A stretch of 64,000 nt of DNA from Lactarius indigo (taxonomy: Eukaryota; Basidiomycota; Agaricomycetes; Russulales; Russulaceae), in contig JAFKAC010000171.1 in NCBI GenBank assembly GCA_025766275.1, positions 1 to 64,000 on the forward strand. Reading direction: 5' to 3'. This document shows, piece by piece, positions 1-11,425 of the stretch. Each line of letters starts with the position of its first letter. Position 1 is the stretch's first letter. A program made the position numbers and the translations under genes. The notes below the pieces were generated by a model. It searched no databases, had not been told where the DNA came from, and saw only the letters and a program-made list of their open reading frames with translations.

Positions 1-80
1 CGCCATCTAGCACTCTACATTCAATAATTAGCTGCTGAAAATAAAGGAGTATCATAAAGTACAATTGCACGTTAGTAATA

Positions 81-3005
81 TTACTGCGGCTTCAGTCTGA
101 GTACGGGGTGCGTCGTCAGGATGATCTTGTCTATGTTCACAGCAACCTCCGCCCCGATGTCCTGCTCGGCCACACCTTCCAGCACCCCGATCAACCCAAG
201 CTTCGCTACGTGAACCTCTTGCACCCGAAGTCCGCGAATGATGTCTTGCCGTGCGGGTGCGGTCGCCCGTCCGGTCAAACTCTCGAGAGGGTTGTACGTT
301 CCAACCTTTCGGCCGCTCTCCATCCACCGCTTAACGAAAGCCATCGCCCACCACCTGGTGTGCGATTGCTCGACCCATTTCCATCTCTGCTCCCTCGCGC
401 CGATGTACTCGAATGCACTCTGCATCTCCTTGGCGCTGAAAAGCGGCTGCTTGTGCAACAGTGCGTGTTTAATTTGCCAGTGAGTGACGAGGTCCCCGTA
501 GCGGCGCAATGGCGATGTCGCCCTGGTGTACCCCTCCCCTTTTGCAATGCCTAACGCCCAATGTTCCGCCGGCTCCAGGGTATACCGGCCAGAGGTTGGT
601 CGTATTGCCCTGCGTCGTACCTCAAAAAAGTCCACCCAACCGGTCGTCGTATCCCGCAACTTAAGCAGGTCCGCAAGAACCGCGTCAATCCCTGCGGGTG
701 AAGCCAAGGATCTCCGCGCCAGTGGAATGCCGTGGTCGCGTCCAAATATCGACGCAACGCGGTTCGCTACTTGTGCAGCCTCGGCGACGATCTGACGCGA
801 CCCTGAATTAAACCCTTCTCGCACTCCGTAGGAAACTTTTGGATCGCCACAGAACAATCCTGGTTGTATGGAACCACCAATGGGGAGCGGTCTTGGGGAG
901 ACGGTCAATTCGGGGGATCCTAGCCCATAGGAGAAGCAAGGCATGTCCAACCGGTTCGCTACCATGCGCTTGCGAAATAGATCTAGCAGTTGGAGGTTCT
1001 CCACGTCTGCGGGTGGGAGGTTCAAGAGTGTGGGATCCAGTTTTTTAGGTCGGCCAAAAGGATATGCCGCGTCTTGAGAGTGGAATGACATTGCAGCGTC
1101 AACATCATCGTACTTCAATACCCGAATGTTGTGAACAATGCCCGCGCGGACCTTGTAGTCGACGATATTACCAGTTGAATCGACCTTGGCGCTGAACGTC
1201 ATTACGTTTTCATCCCCGCCATTTACTGCAGAGTGACCTAAACTGAGTTGGCTGCCCACCAGTGACTCCGGGAGCATGGATTGCGAGCCATGATTGAAGT
1301 AATGGGTGTTTACCGAGTCACGAGCGCGACGAGCAAGCGAGTGTGTCGGTGGCAAGACGGCGGTGGGGTCTGCGACGTGAACGTGAACCCAAAGGCAGGA
1401 AGAGTCGGACGCATCTCGCTCGACGGATAGGCCGTCGTCAAGTTCTTGAGCCCCATGATCATCGATCGTATAGACAGGTAGTTGCCCAAAATCATGGCGG
1501 ATTGACTCCAGAAGGTCAACAGGGTAGAAGTCGTCACAGCCGAGAGAGGCGGCAATTGCACCCGACTTTGCATCCCAACTGGTCCTTACGAGAGGTTCTG
1601 GGTCTGGGAGAGGGGTTATGAGACTCGGCTGAAGGTCTATGAGAGACGCGATGTCTTGCCACGGAGCAAGTACGCCCATGTCCACAAGGAACAGGCGTAC
1701 TTGCGCTGAATCGACGTCGCCATCGTACAGCCCCACGGCCTTTATTATACGACAGACAAGGGAAATGTAGGGGTCGCTCTGTGCCGAGCGTATCTCGACG
1801 AGGGAGTCGAGCAAAAATCGGATGAATAATTGGTCGTCTTCAGTGAAGGTGAGTTCTGTCGCGGGGATAAAAGATGGAGCCTGGTTCTTCGAATTCGTGG
1901 TCATTTTCCGCAACTCGGCAATGATGGACTTGGCCCGCGTCGCAAATTGTTCGACGCAAGGACTGTTCGTGCGCATCAAATCCGAAACTCGGTTGAAACG
2001 CTCGACTTGGGCCCGAGGCCTCGCATAAAATCTTTGAGTTGACAAGAAGCTGTGGTTGTCCATGACGAACACTTGAGATTGCTTCATTAAGTGAGTATAC
2101 ACGGCGTGCAAAACGATATTTTGGTCCCGATGCTGCACGTTTAGAAGCTTCGCCGCTTCCGTGACAGTGACAGAGGCCCAGACCGCCTCGTCGGGAGCGC
2201 TAACCTGCGGGTACACGTTTTTGAAGAGTGCAGCATAACCATTGAAGAGATCTTCGGCAGCTTTGTTGAAGGCCCGCACCTTCTCTGCGACGGTTACGCG
2301 CGCCATGAGCTCTTTAGTGTTGAGTGGTTTATCTTCAACGCCACAACGTTTGATGTGGAAGGTATCGACGAAATTGGGAACAACGTAGAAGATATCGTGG
2401 GCGAGGTGGGTTATAATGCGCCCGTCTGCCATGAGTGTTTGGACCGCATTCCGTCCCTCATCGGGAACCTCTCGAAGTACGACGCCAAGGAAGGGGCGGT
2501 TCCCCCTGGTAAGAGCGTTATTCATAACTCCGCACGATAGCTTGGGACAAACTTACCAGCGAATTTCGACCAACGCGCCTGGTCCGATACCCGAGAGTAG
2601 CTCGGACGTACCCTCGTCCAGGTTTTCCGTCATAGGCCGGACAACATCTCGAAGCCCCTGCTCTTGGGCCAGGGGTAGACGCTGCTTCTCGAGGATAGAG
2701 TTAACGAGTCTCAGTTCAGTTGCGCGATGTGTTCTTGCGGGGGCCAATCTGGCTTTGCGGGACGTGGCAGCAAACGCGGCAGTTTTCAAGAATTTGAACG
2801 CTGTGACTTTCGTGTCCTTCCACGCCTGCTTGGAAAGCTTGGTAGCATTTATCGGGACTGATGAGGACTGGGACCGAAAACGTCGTGGTACGATAGACGA
2901 CGAGTGTGAATAAGTTATGAAAGAGGGGGGTGTGAGCCCTCCAACGCGTCCACGATGCATCCGCTGGTTACTGTAAGGTGTGCAAAGCGGGCCGCTCGCG
3001 AACAC
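81..3005 (-). CDS. DSS1: mitochondrial exoribonuclease, RNB family (Dss1-like)
   Basis: Two exons, complement(81..2505, 2557..3005), joined by a 51-nt GT-AG intron; the product is about 957 residues, close to yeast Dss1 in length. The N-terminus is rich in Arg and Ser with almost no acidic residues, as expected for a mitochondrial targeting sequence. The RNB catalytic domain occupies roughly residues 490-830 and shows the Asp cluster TIDDHGAQELDD, the Mg2+-binding signature of RNase II/R enzymes. Established role of the family: 3'-5' hydrolytic RNA decay, in yeast as a partner of the Suv3 helicase in the mitochondrial degradosome. A second ATG near 2960 is an alternative start. It is head-to-head with the next gene, with 77 bp between the two ATGs. 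The family call is secure; the mitochondrial location is inferred. Confidence 0.9.
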
Positions 3006-3082
3006 ACTTTTGGCGACCAGTCACACGGTTTACGGAAAAAAACAAATCCCCAACTTGTCTCACGTTGCGTGCAAAACCGACT
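3006..3082. promoter_or_regulatory. short shared upstream region of two divergent genes
   Basis: Only 77 bp separate the start codons of the DSS1-like gene (-) and the zinc-finger-like gene (+). Any core promoter and 5' leader must be shared or overlap the neighbouring gene. No TATA box is evident. Confidence 0.4.
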
Positions 3083-4101
3083 ATGTTTAAGCGCGTAGAT
3101 AGACGGCGCAAGCGCAAGGAGGAGGAAGATGAGCTCGGGCTTGACGAAGATGAGAGGGAAGTCCTAGGACTAAACAACACGGACTCGTCTGAGTCAGAAT
3201 CCGACTCTGATTCGTCGTCATCCTCATCTGTTCAGGCTCCGAGCAGACGTAATACACACTCGAAGAACAAGCGGAAACTGGGGGCTTCATCGGACTCACA
3301 TGACGAGAGCGACGACGATGAAGATGGTCAACCCACTTCAGGCGACGAAGGGGTCGATGGCGAGGACGTTGTTGCCGACCACCTTCTCTCGATTGGTTCT
3401 GCGCTTAAAGAGCCCATTCAACTCATTCGCGCCCATCCCGAAGCTTGGGTCTGCGTCTTTTGCCCGAATAAGATCTTGAAGCATGGGGCTATGGTAAAAG
3501 TTCACGAAGCTTCACAAGCACGTAAGCTACGAATGTGGTGCGACCGTCATGCTCATTATGCTTCATAGGTTCACCGACGACGCTTAAAACGCATGCAAGA
3601 GCTCTCCATGGATTTCAGTCCGGATGAGACTATCCGAACGCTACTCAGGTCAGCAAGCGAAAGCAGACCCAAAATAGACGGAGGCACTTTGTCACACAGG
3701 GCAGAGCAAAGGGTCCGTTGGTGTTGTACGCGATATTTTTTCTGCTAAGTCTTGCGCGGATTCCACAGAAGGCAAAACAAGCGAAATTGAAGGAGAGGCG
3801 TCAGAGGATCAAGGAAAAGAAGGCAGCCGCCAAGACGAAGAAAGCTTCTAAGGAAGCCGAAACAAGGGTCGTCCCACCACCTACTGATACCGACGAAACG
3901 CGGCTTTCAAAGCGCCTCAAGGCAAACCCAGGTAGGGCCACTATGAGAACCACAAGTCAGCCCAGCGCTTCTCCTCAGGCAGAAGTGGGGAAACGCATTA
4001 AGGCCGCTCAGAGGAGCAAGAAACAGCCACGAACGGACGATGGTGCTATGTCCACCGCAACGAGGGCAAAAGGTGGCGGTCGCATGTCCGTTGCCAAGTA
4101 G
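3083..4101 (+). CDS. basic nuclear/nucleolar-type protein with a C2H2-like motif, function unknown
   Basis: The start is the ATG at 3083, followed by a lysine/arginine-rich stretch and long Asp/Glu/Ser tracts typical of nucleolar proteins. A CVFC pair followed by HEASQA resembles the first three ligands of a C2H2 or U1-type finger. Exons: 3083 to about 3493 or 3521, then about 3569 or 3600 to 3648, a 13-nt microexon 3700..3712, and 3769..4101. The microexon keeps a basic helix (AEQRKAKQAKLKERR) in frame. The first splice junction is ambiguous: GTAAAA at 3494 with the acceptor at 3568, and GTAAGC at 3522 with the acceptor at 3599, both keep frame, but neither gives a complete finger. The C-terminus is Lys-rich with KKAAAKTKKASK. 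I do not recognise the family by name; a role in RNA or ribosome biology is only suggested by composition. Confidence 0.65.
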
Positions 4102-4584
4102 GAATGTGATATGCGCAACCGACTACGACCGTCGAGATGTACATAGACAGTTGTCAGATGTCGGACAGAATTGCCATGCCTCCTTGCATAGCCAGCTTGA
4201 CTATCGTGCATCATAGATGCCGTTGTACAGTGCGGAATCATTCCGGCGTCTATCGTACCAGATTGAGCAGCCGACAACATCCCAATTTCCCAAATTATAC
4301 GCACGCCCAGTCGACGACGCGCTAGTCGCGTGTTCCATTCCCGACAGTCGAGAAAGTCGATCGGAGCATCGAACTCAACTAGAATGCGAACACTGGCACG
4401 GGCGGTCCTGGGCGGTCGCATACCATTGAATGGTCTCCGGGGCGACGAGAAAGTGAGAGACCACAATCGGTTCCTTCTATTGTAAATATCGCGTCGCGCG
4501 TTGGTCCATGTTCTGATAGCTCTACTCTAAGAAACAAAAACCCTCAAATGAGAATAAATAGTACACCAAATGGTCACTCGAGAC
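4102..4584. other. intergenic, convergent gene ends
   Basis: This lies between the 3' ends of the zinc-finger-like gene (+) and the kinase gene (-). The open frames here show no protein-like composition. I see no gene or repeat. Confidence 0.5.
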
Positions 4585-6243
4585 TCAAGCGGACTGCAGG
4601 AGGCGTGTCGTTGCATCAAGGACCTTGATACGCGTGAGAAGCGTAACGGTGTTAGAGTGCGCAGTTGAATCACCTGATGAATATCCGGTCGTTCCTGTGG
4701 GTTGGCTTTGAGCATAGTGTCAATAAGCGTCTTCAGTCCTTGTGAGTAGTTTGACGCAGGGTGTTTGTACTGCGCGTTAAGCACAGCCATGGCTATTGAG
4801 CCACCTTGTTCCGTCGTCTGCGTGTTCTCAAAAGGAGAGTGGAGGTATGCAAGGGCGAACAGAACGCAGCCCAGAGACTGCGCAACGCGAATTAAGTATG
4901 CAGAAGAAAGTAGTGAGGCGGAGGACATACCCAAATGTCAACCTTTTCGTCGAGAGTTGTTCCTGTTTTGGCGTCGAATAGCTCGGGAGCGCGATATGCC
5001 ATTGTACTATGTTCGGCGGCGATGTCCTGTTGTAACAAAGCCTGCGAGCGGTTTTCAATCGGTATCCGTGCCTTCATGCAGCTGCCGAAGTCCATTAGAA
5101 TCGGAGTGACGCCATCGTCTGCGATCATGACATTCCTACGTGCACCGTGACTGCTCAGTCGACCAGGAAGGGAAACGCAAAGGTGCTCACCCTGGCTTTA
5201 GATCACGATGCGCATAAGGAACAAGTTCGCCTGAACTACTTTGGACCGTATCTTGATCGCCGTCGAAGATGACATCGCCATCGTCAAGGCCCTGTCTCGA
5301 AACGAGCGGCACACTCGCAGAGTCGAGCGCGCGAGGCCCAGGTCCGTACGAATACCCGCTTTCAGCGTCCCCCTCCGGGTGGGGAAGCATATCGTTCTCA
5401 TCATGGCCGTCATCGCTCCCTGAACTTGGCGGAGGTTTTCTCGACGTAGACGGGTTGGGAGATGGTTTTGCGGTGCGATAGGTGTGCATGGCGCGTACAG
5501 CTTCGCAGGTGCCTTTAAAAAGGCGCAAAAGATGCCGCTCGGTAAAACGTTCGCCAGTTTGGGTGTACGTGTTTATCGCATCCTGCAAGTTTCCGCGCTA
5601 TACCGAGAGTCAGAACGAAGTGAAGGGAGGCGAGCGGGAAAGCGAGCCTTGTACAGTGGAAGGAAGAGATAAACGACTTTTCCTTCGCCGTCAGAATCTT
5701 GCAGCACTGCCGAATCCTGCAGTAGGGTCAACCTGCATACACACTGACAAAAAACCGACACACATATAATCGGATAATGTTGGGGTGCCTAAAATATGGT
5801 CATATAGTTGGTGTGTGTGGACGAGAGACTGGACACGCACTTGAACCTCCGGTATGCAGCGACTTCGCGCATAACTAGTTCAACACCCTCGCTGCCAGTT
5901 GGGCACCGAATCTTTTTCAAAGCGAACTCTTTCTGATACAGGCATCCTATATCAGTAGCTGTAATGGTACGTGAATAAACCAACTGTGTGCGCACCCCAC
6001 TCGTCTCATCTTGTGCTAGGTAGACGAAAGAAAATCCACCTTCTCCTAGGACCTTCTCTATCTTGACTGATATTCACCTAAGGTTCAGCTATATAATAAT
6101 GGGGCAAAGTACTACGCACACATCCGGCCATTGATTTTGAGCTTAGTTTGTTGCTGGCACATGCAGCCGGAGATGATGGAAAGTAGATCTTTTGCGTGAA
6201 ACTTGAAATTCTCGAGCGCGTGATGAAGCGGAGATGATTCCAT
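4585..6243 (-). CDS. ENV7: Ser/Thr kinase of the STK16/Env7 (NAK) family
   Basis: Nine exons, all in phase, give 411 residues: complement(4585..4623, 4674..4877, 4931..5135, 5191..5597, 5648..5716, 5764..5788, 5841..5932, 5996..6066, 6120..6243). Visible kinase elements are the Gly-loop GEGGFSFV, ATP-binding Lys in FALKKI, HPNIIR, catalytic HRDLKPGN, DFG, the APE of YRAPELF, and VDIWSLGC. Established for the family: palmitoylated kinases of the Golgi or vacuole membrane; the SGCMC cysteines near residue 35 are candidate acylation sites. Odd points are a Ser/Asp-rich insert of about 85 residues just before HRD, a 25-nt microexon (5764..5788) carrying HPNIIR, and intron 5, which appears to need a GC-AG junction (GC at 5647-5646). 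Family identification is strong; the orthology is inferred. Confidence 0.87.
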
Positions 6244-6620
6244 GTCGAAATTTGTCTGTATTTGCTAGACGATGAGTGAGAGTGACCTTGTCGTTGTCGT
6301 GGTAGGGTGGGAGTGAACGAGCCAGAGTGTCGGCACACCGGCACCATCGTTTGCTCAGCCATCGCTGCCCCTTGGTGGCCCAACTCAGTGATGCGTTTAT
6401 CAATCGGGTACTGTACTTAGTCTGTGCAAATAACATAGATGAAGGCTATGTGCACTGTTAGTTGCTACACAGGGTAGCTACCCTCGGGCCCCGCTGGGTG
6501 TGCAGGCTCGAGGCCGCTATCATTATACACGCTTTGTGAAGGTGAAGCACTTATAATTACTGCTGTCATGACTGTAAGGTCAGGAGTCTGGCAAACACGA
6601 ACGTCCGCAGGTCACAAAAG
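6244..6620. other. intergenic
   Basis: This is the upstream region of the kinase gene and the downstream region of the next minus-strand gene. No coding sequence or repeat is recognised. Confidence 0.5.
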
Positions 6621-8652
6621 TCAATCATCGTAGCCTAGTTCCTTGTCTCTTTTCGCCTTTCTCCAGTCTCGTCTCTCTTCATCGGTCAGCGCCCACCACC
6701 CTTCCACCTCATCCTCTAACTCCAGTTCCCACTTTTCTTCAAGTTCGAGCATCTTCTTACTCTTCTTTGGAGGCGGAGGCGGCGGTGGGGGAGGCGGTGG
6801 CGTACGCCGAGTCGTGTGCAGTGGTGCGATGCGGCGAAGTGCAGATTTGCTAGTCTTGGCGAGTGGAGACGCGACTGGGGAGGAAGTGGCTGAAAACGGC
6901 GTGTGCGGGTGGGAGGCAGCTCGCCTAATCAGCTCCTGCATCGGGGTCTTTCTGCCGAGCCCACTAAGAGTATAGCGTAATTTCCCGCGGTTAGGTGTTT
7001 CTCTCGTGGGACTCGACTGAGGTGGATCCTTGCCCCCGACAGAGGCACTAGGTTGCAAATTTTCCTGGCTTGGGTCAGAGGCGGGAATCGCTGAAAGGGT
7101 GGTCGAGTCTACCTTCAAAGGCACAGGTGTTACAAGTTCGGTCGAGCGGGACATGGTCTTGTCGTCTCCATCAGTATGGGGCATCGGAGCAGCTCCTCGT
7201 TGATGCTCGTGTTCATCTTCGCCCATTGTTATCCCTTTGCTGCTAGACTCAACTTCTGTAGAGGGGCTACCATCGGACCTAGGTTTGATCGCCCTTTTCT
7301 TCCCCTTATGAGACTTTGCCGCCGCCGACGAGTTGCTTTGCGGAGCGAGCAGCAATTCATCATCCTCATCAGATAAAGCCGGACGTTTGTTTTTGGTCTT
7401 AGGGCCTTTCCGAGGTTTGCTATCATCCCTACTTGCTTTTGCTCGCTTATTCTTCTTTTTCGGAGAAAGAATGACGACCTCTACGATAGATTTCTTTTTG
7501 GATTTGTCAATTTCGCTTCTACCCGGGCTGGCATTTGTGCTGTCCTCTGTACCTTTCGTGTTCCTATGCCTCTTTGTAGACTGTCCTGCGCCATATTCGT
7601 CATCGGTATCCTTCTCGTTAGACTTCACGCCATGGCCTATGTCAGGTGTAATGCCAGGCGCCTGCGCTGGAGGCTCTGGGTCAGAAAGAGGAGACGAAGC
7701 CCTGCCTGGTGCTGTAGGCAGAGGACGCGAATCAGTGGGGTCATCTGTAGGCGACTGGAAGCGCCCCGGACGCTGTCGCTTTCTTTTGAGTACAGAATTC
7801 TCTCTAGGAGAAGAAGTGGGAGCGGCGACTTCATCGAGCCCAGGTGGTGGTGGGGTGAAGTTGATCACTGTACTTTCGGGGAAAGGATCTGAGGGAGGAA
7901 GGGACATGCTCGAGCTGGGCACTGGGATAGTCATGGGGTCTGAAGGTAGCGGAGGGTGGCCTCGGCTTGGAATGGCACGTTTGACTGGACGTGGCTTTGG
8001 TCTTTCCTTTGGCTTCCGGGCAGGTGTTATGGCGAGTTCATCGTCAGTGATATCAATGACATCTTCGGCGTATTGCGTTGACCGCTTTGCGGCTTTGCGG
8101 GTACGCATCTTAGCACGTTCTGCAATATCCTGGGAGAAATCGATAGGTGCAAGAGTGTTTTCGCTGATACTTCCAATCCCAGTTGGATCAGAACGAGCTA
8201 CAGTCGTAGTTTGCTCCCTGTGGTCGAAGGCTGGTGTGTAAGGGAGGATGGGATCGCTAGTGGATGTGCTTGCGACAGGATTAGTGTTTGTGTGGTTGAA
8301 TATGGGTCGAGGGCGTGGTTTAGAACCGCTCTTAGTCGAAAATTCGGAGATTGTAGAATGCTCTGCTTGTGGTGCGAGGGATGGGGTTGTATGCTGGGCT
8401 GGAGGAGCACAATCCAGAGATGGGATGCGTGAGATTTCCTGGGCACTCTCTGCAACGGTCGATGTGAAGGCCTGTATGCTGGAGACACCATCCTCTGCTG
8501 CCGACATGAGGGAAGACTACGTCACTGAAGCCCTGACATGAGGCGAACCCTAACTGATGCGCACCTGGGGGGGCTGGATCGAGTTCTGTAGCACACAGCT
8601 GGTCTTCCTCTTCGCTATCTTCTATTACCCAATCATTCTGCTGCTCAGCCAT
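6621..8652 (-). CDS. large disordered conserved fungal protein, function unknown
   Basis: Two exons, complement(6621..8497, 8565..8652), joined by a 67-nt intron, give about 654 residues. The start is chosen at 8652 because that exon (MAEQQNDWVIEDSEEED) splices in frame, while the ATG at 8507 lies inside the predicted intron. Most of the protein is Ser/Pro/Lys-rich and disordered, with basic clusters (KKKNKRAKASR, KGKKRAIKPR) that look like nuclear localisation signals. The last 100 residues look folded and conserved: a short helix TPMQELIRRA, a polyproline run of about 11 residues, then an acidic helix ELEEKWELELEDEVEGWW and a basic end. I cannot name the family. It is divergent from VPS51, with 136 bp between the starts. 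Confidence 0.7.
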
Positions 8653-8788
8653 GGTAAACAAAGAAAAAGAGAGAGATCGACGCGTTGTATAAACCCGCGA
8701 CGCGCATGGAATATTGACTCCGTTCGCACGTGATGCGTGTGATGGTCCGGCTGAAACCCCCGACACCTCCGACACCTCGTTTACAGAC

Positions 8789-9549
8789 ATGTCTCTTCCA
8801 CCTTCGCCTTCGCCCACCCCAACTTCGACCACACCGCCCAGAGCGAAATCTTCGAACAAACCCCTCCCATCTTCCCTGGGCCCTAACTCTCCGCTGCAAC
8901 CATCTACCTCTCCAAGATCCACTACTTTACCTGGGTTGCCAACCTCTCCACGGCATGTTAGTGGCAACGCAACCTCCCCCGCAACTCCCCCTCCAGAGCG
9001 TTCGAAGACGAGGGCAAGAGACTTGCTTCGGAGGCACTACGGATTAAATGTTACACCTCCACCTCCATCTGGCCGACCCATGGACCCAATGGATTTAGGT
9101 CGGCGTCCTTCCAAATTTGCTGGTGCAGCCCTAACAAGACTACAGACTCGCCAGCTTTTGATGCAAAGGCATATTACGATCAGCTCATCACTACGGCATC
9201 CCTCACAACCCTTCTGAAGAAAGAGAATGAACTACTTACAGGTGAGTCGAGCGTCCGTGTCCCACACATCCAGTCTCACTGACAGCCCTGCCAGAAATGA
9301 GGCAGCTGGATGGAGAACGTCAATCCTTGGTTTATAACCATCACCACGAACTCATTGATGCTACTGATACCATATCTGCCGTGAGTCGATTTCTTATGCG
9401 TCTATCCAACTCACCTACTCTTATCATATCAGATGAGGAGTCGTGCCGAATCACTCGATTCAGACCTAGAGCTTCTCAAAGCGGCATTCTCTGAGATATC
9501 TCGTCTGAGTGCTGAAGTTGCTATTGAGAGCTCTGCTACTTCGAGTTGA
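8789..9549 (+). CDS. VPS51: GARP tethering complex subunit Vps51
   Basis: Four exons, 8789..9098, 9146..9241, 9295..9380 and 9433..9549, give 202 residues; an in-frame ATG at 8714 would add 25. A Ser/Pro-rich N-terminus leads into RARDLLRRHYG and then SPAFDAKAYYDQLI, the signature N-terminal segment of Vps51/Cog1-type tethers. A coiled coil follows (TLLKKENELL, IDATDTISAMR, LELLKAAFSEISRLS). The short fungal form lacks the long C-terminal region of animal Vps51. Established role: with Vps52-54 it tethers endosome-derived vesicles at the Golgi and binds the SNARE Tlg1 through its N-terminus. It converges on, and may overlap, the 3' end of the next minus-strand gene. Confidence 0.87.
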
Positions 9550-9644
9550 TTTGGGCTACGTCACCCCAACCATCCAAATCTGATCTCAAACCTAGGCCTT
9601 GATCAATGGTCCCGAGATTCAAGTGCTTGATCGGCCATTTCGCT

Positions 9645-10749
9645 TCAGTCGCGCCCACTAATTGTACTCGTTTGCAGTCCAAAAACTGACCGCCGCAGCC
9701 TGTTGGGCTATACATGAGCAGATCCCGGGATATGCTAAATAGACACATACCTAATTTGCTCGTCGCAGTAGTCGCGAATTTCTTCGTAGCGATGTAAGCG
9801 ATGTCGGCGGTGCATCACCACTAACATGATACAAGTAGTTGCCATTGCTGTCACACCAACCTTAGCGTCCAGAGAAGGTGTCTACGAAGCGGACCTACCC
9901 AGAATGATTGCGAGTGTGGTCGCTGCATATTGCCCCAGAGTCATTTCGAAGGGTTCTTCCGGTGGGCTAGCACACAGGTTCTGGACGCAATTGTACTGGT
10001 TACCAGTTATCCGCTTCAGCTTCACAGCCTCCAGGGAAAATCAAGCCCTACTGATTTGCAATCACGATGATACTGGCATTGTTGCCCAACTGACCGCAGT
10101 GGCTCGCATACCTTCGTCGCTGTATTGCAGAAATGCAGTGCCGTTCGGCAATTGTCGCGTACGATGCTATTTATGAATCCCACTCCGGCGGTGCTTATCC
10201 CTTGATACGTGCTGATCTCGAAAGTACAAGGCTGTTTCTCGGTCAGGTTGGCATGACTTGGAGAATGTGTTGTCACTTGTCCAAGTTATGCTAGTGGAAA
10301 GTGGCAAACCATGCTCACGTGCAGATGGAGTTTAAGCATACAGAGCCGTTAAAATTGTGATAGTCGGCTAGCCCGGGGATGTTCGATGGTGCGCACTGGT
10401 CGTCGCGGTTGAACTGACAAGGTTGGCCGACAGCAACAAGCGGTCGGCATGCGTCGCCCTCATCGGGACAGAAGCTTCCCTCTGGACATAACCCTGGCTG
10501 AGTCTGGTTCGCACGGTATCCAAACGGAAACTCATCGCGCCTGCACTGGCGTGGGACGCACGTCCCGTTTACGGTGCCCGAGCAGAACGTCTGGGCGTCG
10601 CAGTCACTCGTGAACTTCTTCGTGCGGGGATCGAGGTGATTGGATGTGATCGAGCACGCTTTTCCGTTGGCAGTTGGCGGAGATTCTGAGATGGCAGCAA
10701 GCGCCGAGGTCAGAACTAAGAGGAAGAACGTAGCTATAGAGAGGTTCAT
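9645..10749 (-). CDS. secreted/type I membrane protein with cysteine-rich ectodomain
   Basis: The start at 10749 gives a clear signal peptide (LSIATFFLLVLTSALAA). Exons are complement(about 9645..9694, 9751..9847, 9899..9995, 10052..10256, 10319..10749). The ectodomain has about 20 Cys in repeating CxP/CxxD patterns (CSGTVNGTC, CPEGSFCPDEGDAC, GQQCQYHRDC). It is followed by one membrane span (ATTLAIILAMATTCIMLVV) and a basic stop-transfer RRHRLHR. The last exon is uncertain: one acceptor ends the protein at 9645, and another continues the frame to 9536, overlapping the VPS51 end by 14 bp. The function is unknown; this looks like a fungal surface protein. Confidence 0.72.
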
Positions 10750-11130
10750 GGATGAAATGCCTTGGCGCGATAGACGCTTGGCACGTTCCTATGAGGCTGG
10801 AGTGCCAGTTCAAACCAAGCAACGCGTAAGATGAATAGCTGATCGTATCGAGGGTGAGTGTCGGCGTGCATATCCTCCGACATTGCGATCGAGACCGCTG
10901 GCTTCACAGTCGTTGAGAATAGGATGTTTATACTGAACACAGTCACGATGGAATGGCCCGAGTCATGTGGAATGACCAGAACGCGATGTCAGCACGATGG
11001 ACCGTCTCTCTGTGAAAGACCAATAGTTGTCTCGCCAAGAATTCGTGAAAGGTACACGCCATCCTTGTGGCCCTCCTGAGGATGGGTCTATGTTTGCGGT
11101 ATAGGAGTGGGAATTGCACAGCTCAATACA
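10750..11130. other. intergenic
   Basis: This lies upstream of the cysteine-rich protein and of the tRNA gene. No further feature is recognised. Confidence 0.45.
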
Positions 11131-11216
11131 GCATTGTTGGGGTAGTGGTAACCTGGATCGTTGCCACGTGGTTTCGCACCTTCGATCCGCCCCGGGTTCG
11201 ATTCCCGGACAATGCA
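11131..11216 (+). tRNA. tRNA-Gly(GCC) with intron
   Basis: A full cloverleaf can be folded by eye. The acceptor stem GCATTGT pairs with ACAATGC (7/7), the D-arm is GGGT/ACCT with the loop AGTGGTA, the anticodon stem is GATCG/CGATC, and the T-arm is CCGGG-TTCGATT-CCCGG, with discriminator A at 11216. The anticodon is GCC at 11163-11165. An intron of about 15 nt (11167-11181) sits after position 37, the standard place. A run of five T follows the gene at about 11219, matching a Pol III terminator. Confidence 0.9.
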
Positions 11217-11425
11217 TTGTTTTTGTCATCTTATAATCCAAGATATAGTACAGTGGAAGATAAAACCAAGAACTTGGCAAAGATATCGAGAATGGGCGAC
11301 GGAGGATTGGGTATGCCAGTAAAATGTTGGCGAGGACTTGCTGCGCTAACTGAGGCGCTGTAGATTACATAAACCTAAAACGAAAGTGGTTATGCTGTAC
11401 CAACTTTGAAACAGCACTTCTAACC

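Noticed and set aside
4008..4466. 152-residue minus-strand frame
   Set aside because: It overlaps the end of the zinc-finger-like gene antisense, has no protein-like composition and no splice partners.
7333..8241. 302-residue plus-strand frame
   Set aside because: It is an antisense shadow of the disordered minus-strand protein, produced by its Ser/Pro codon bias.
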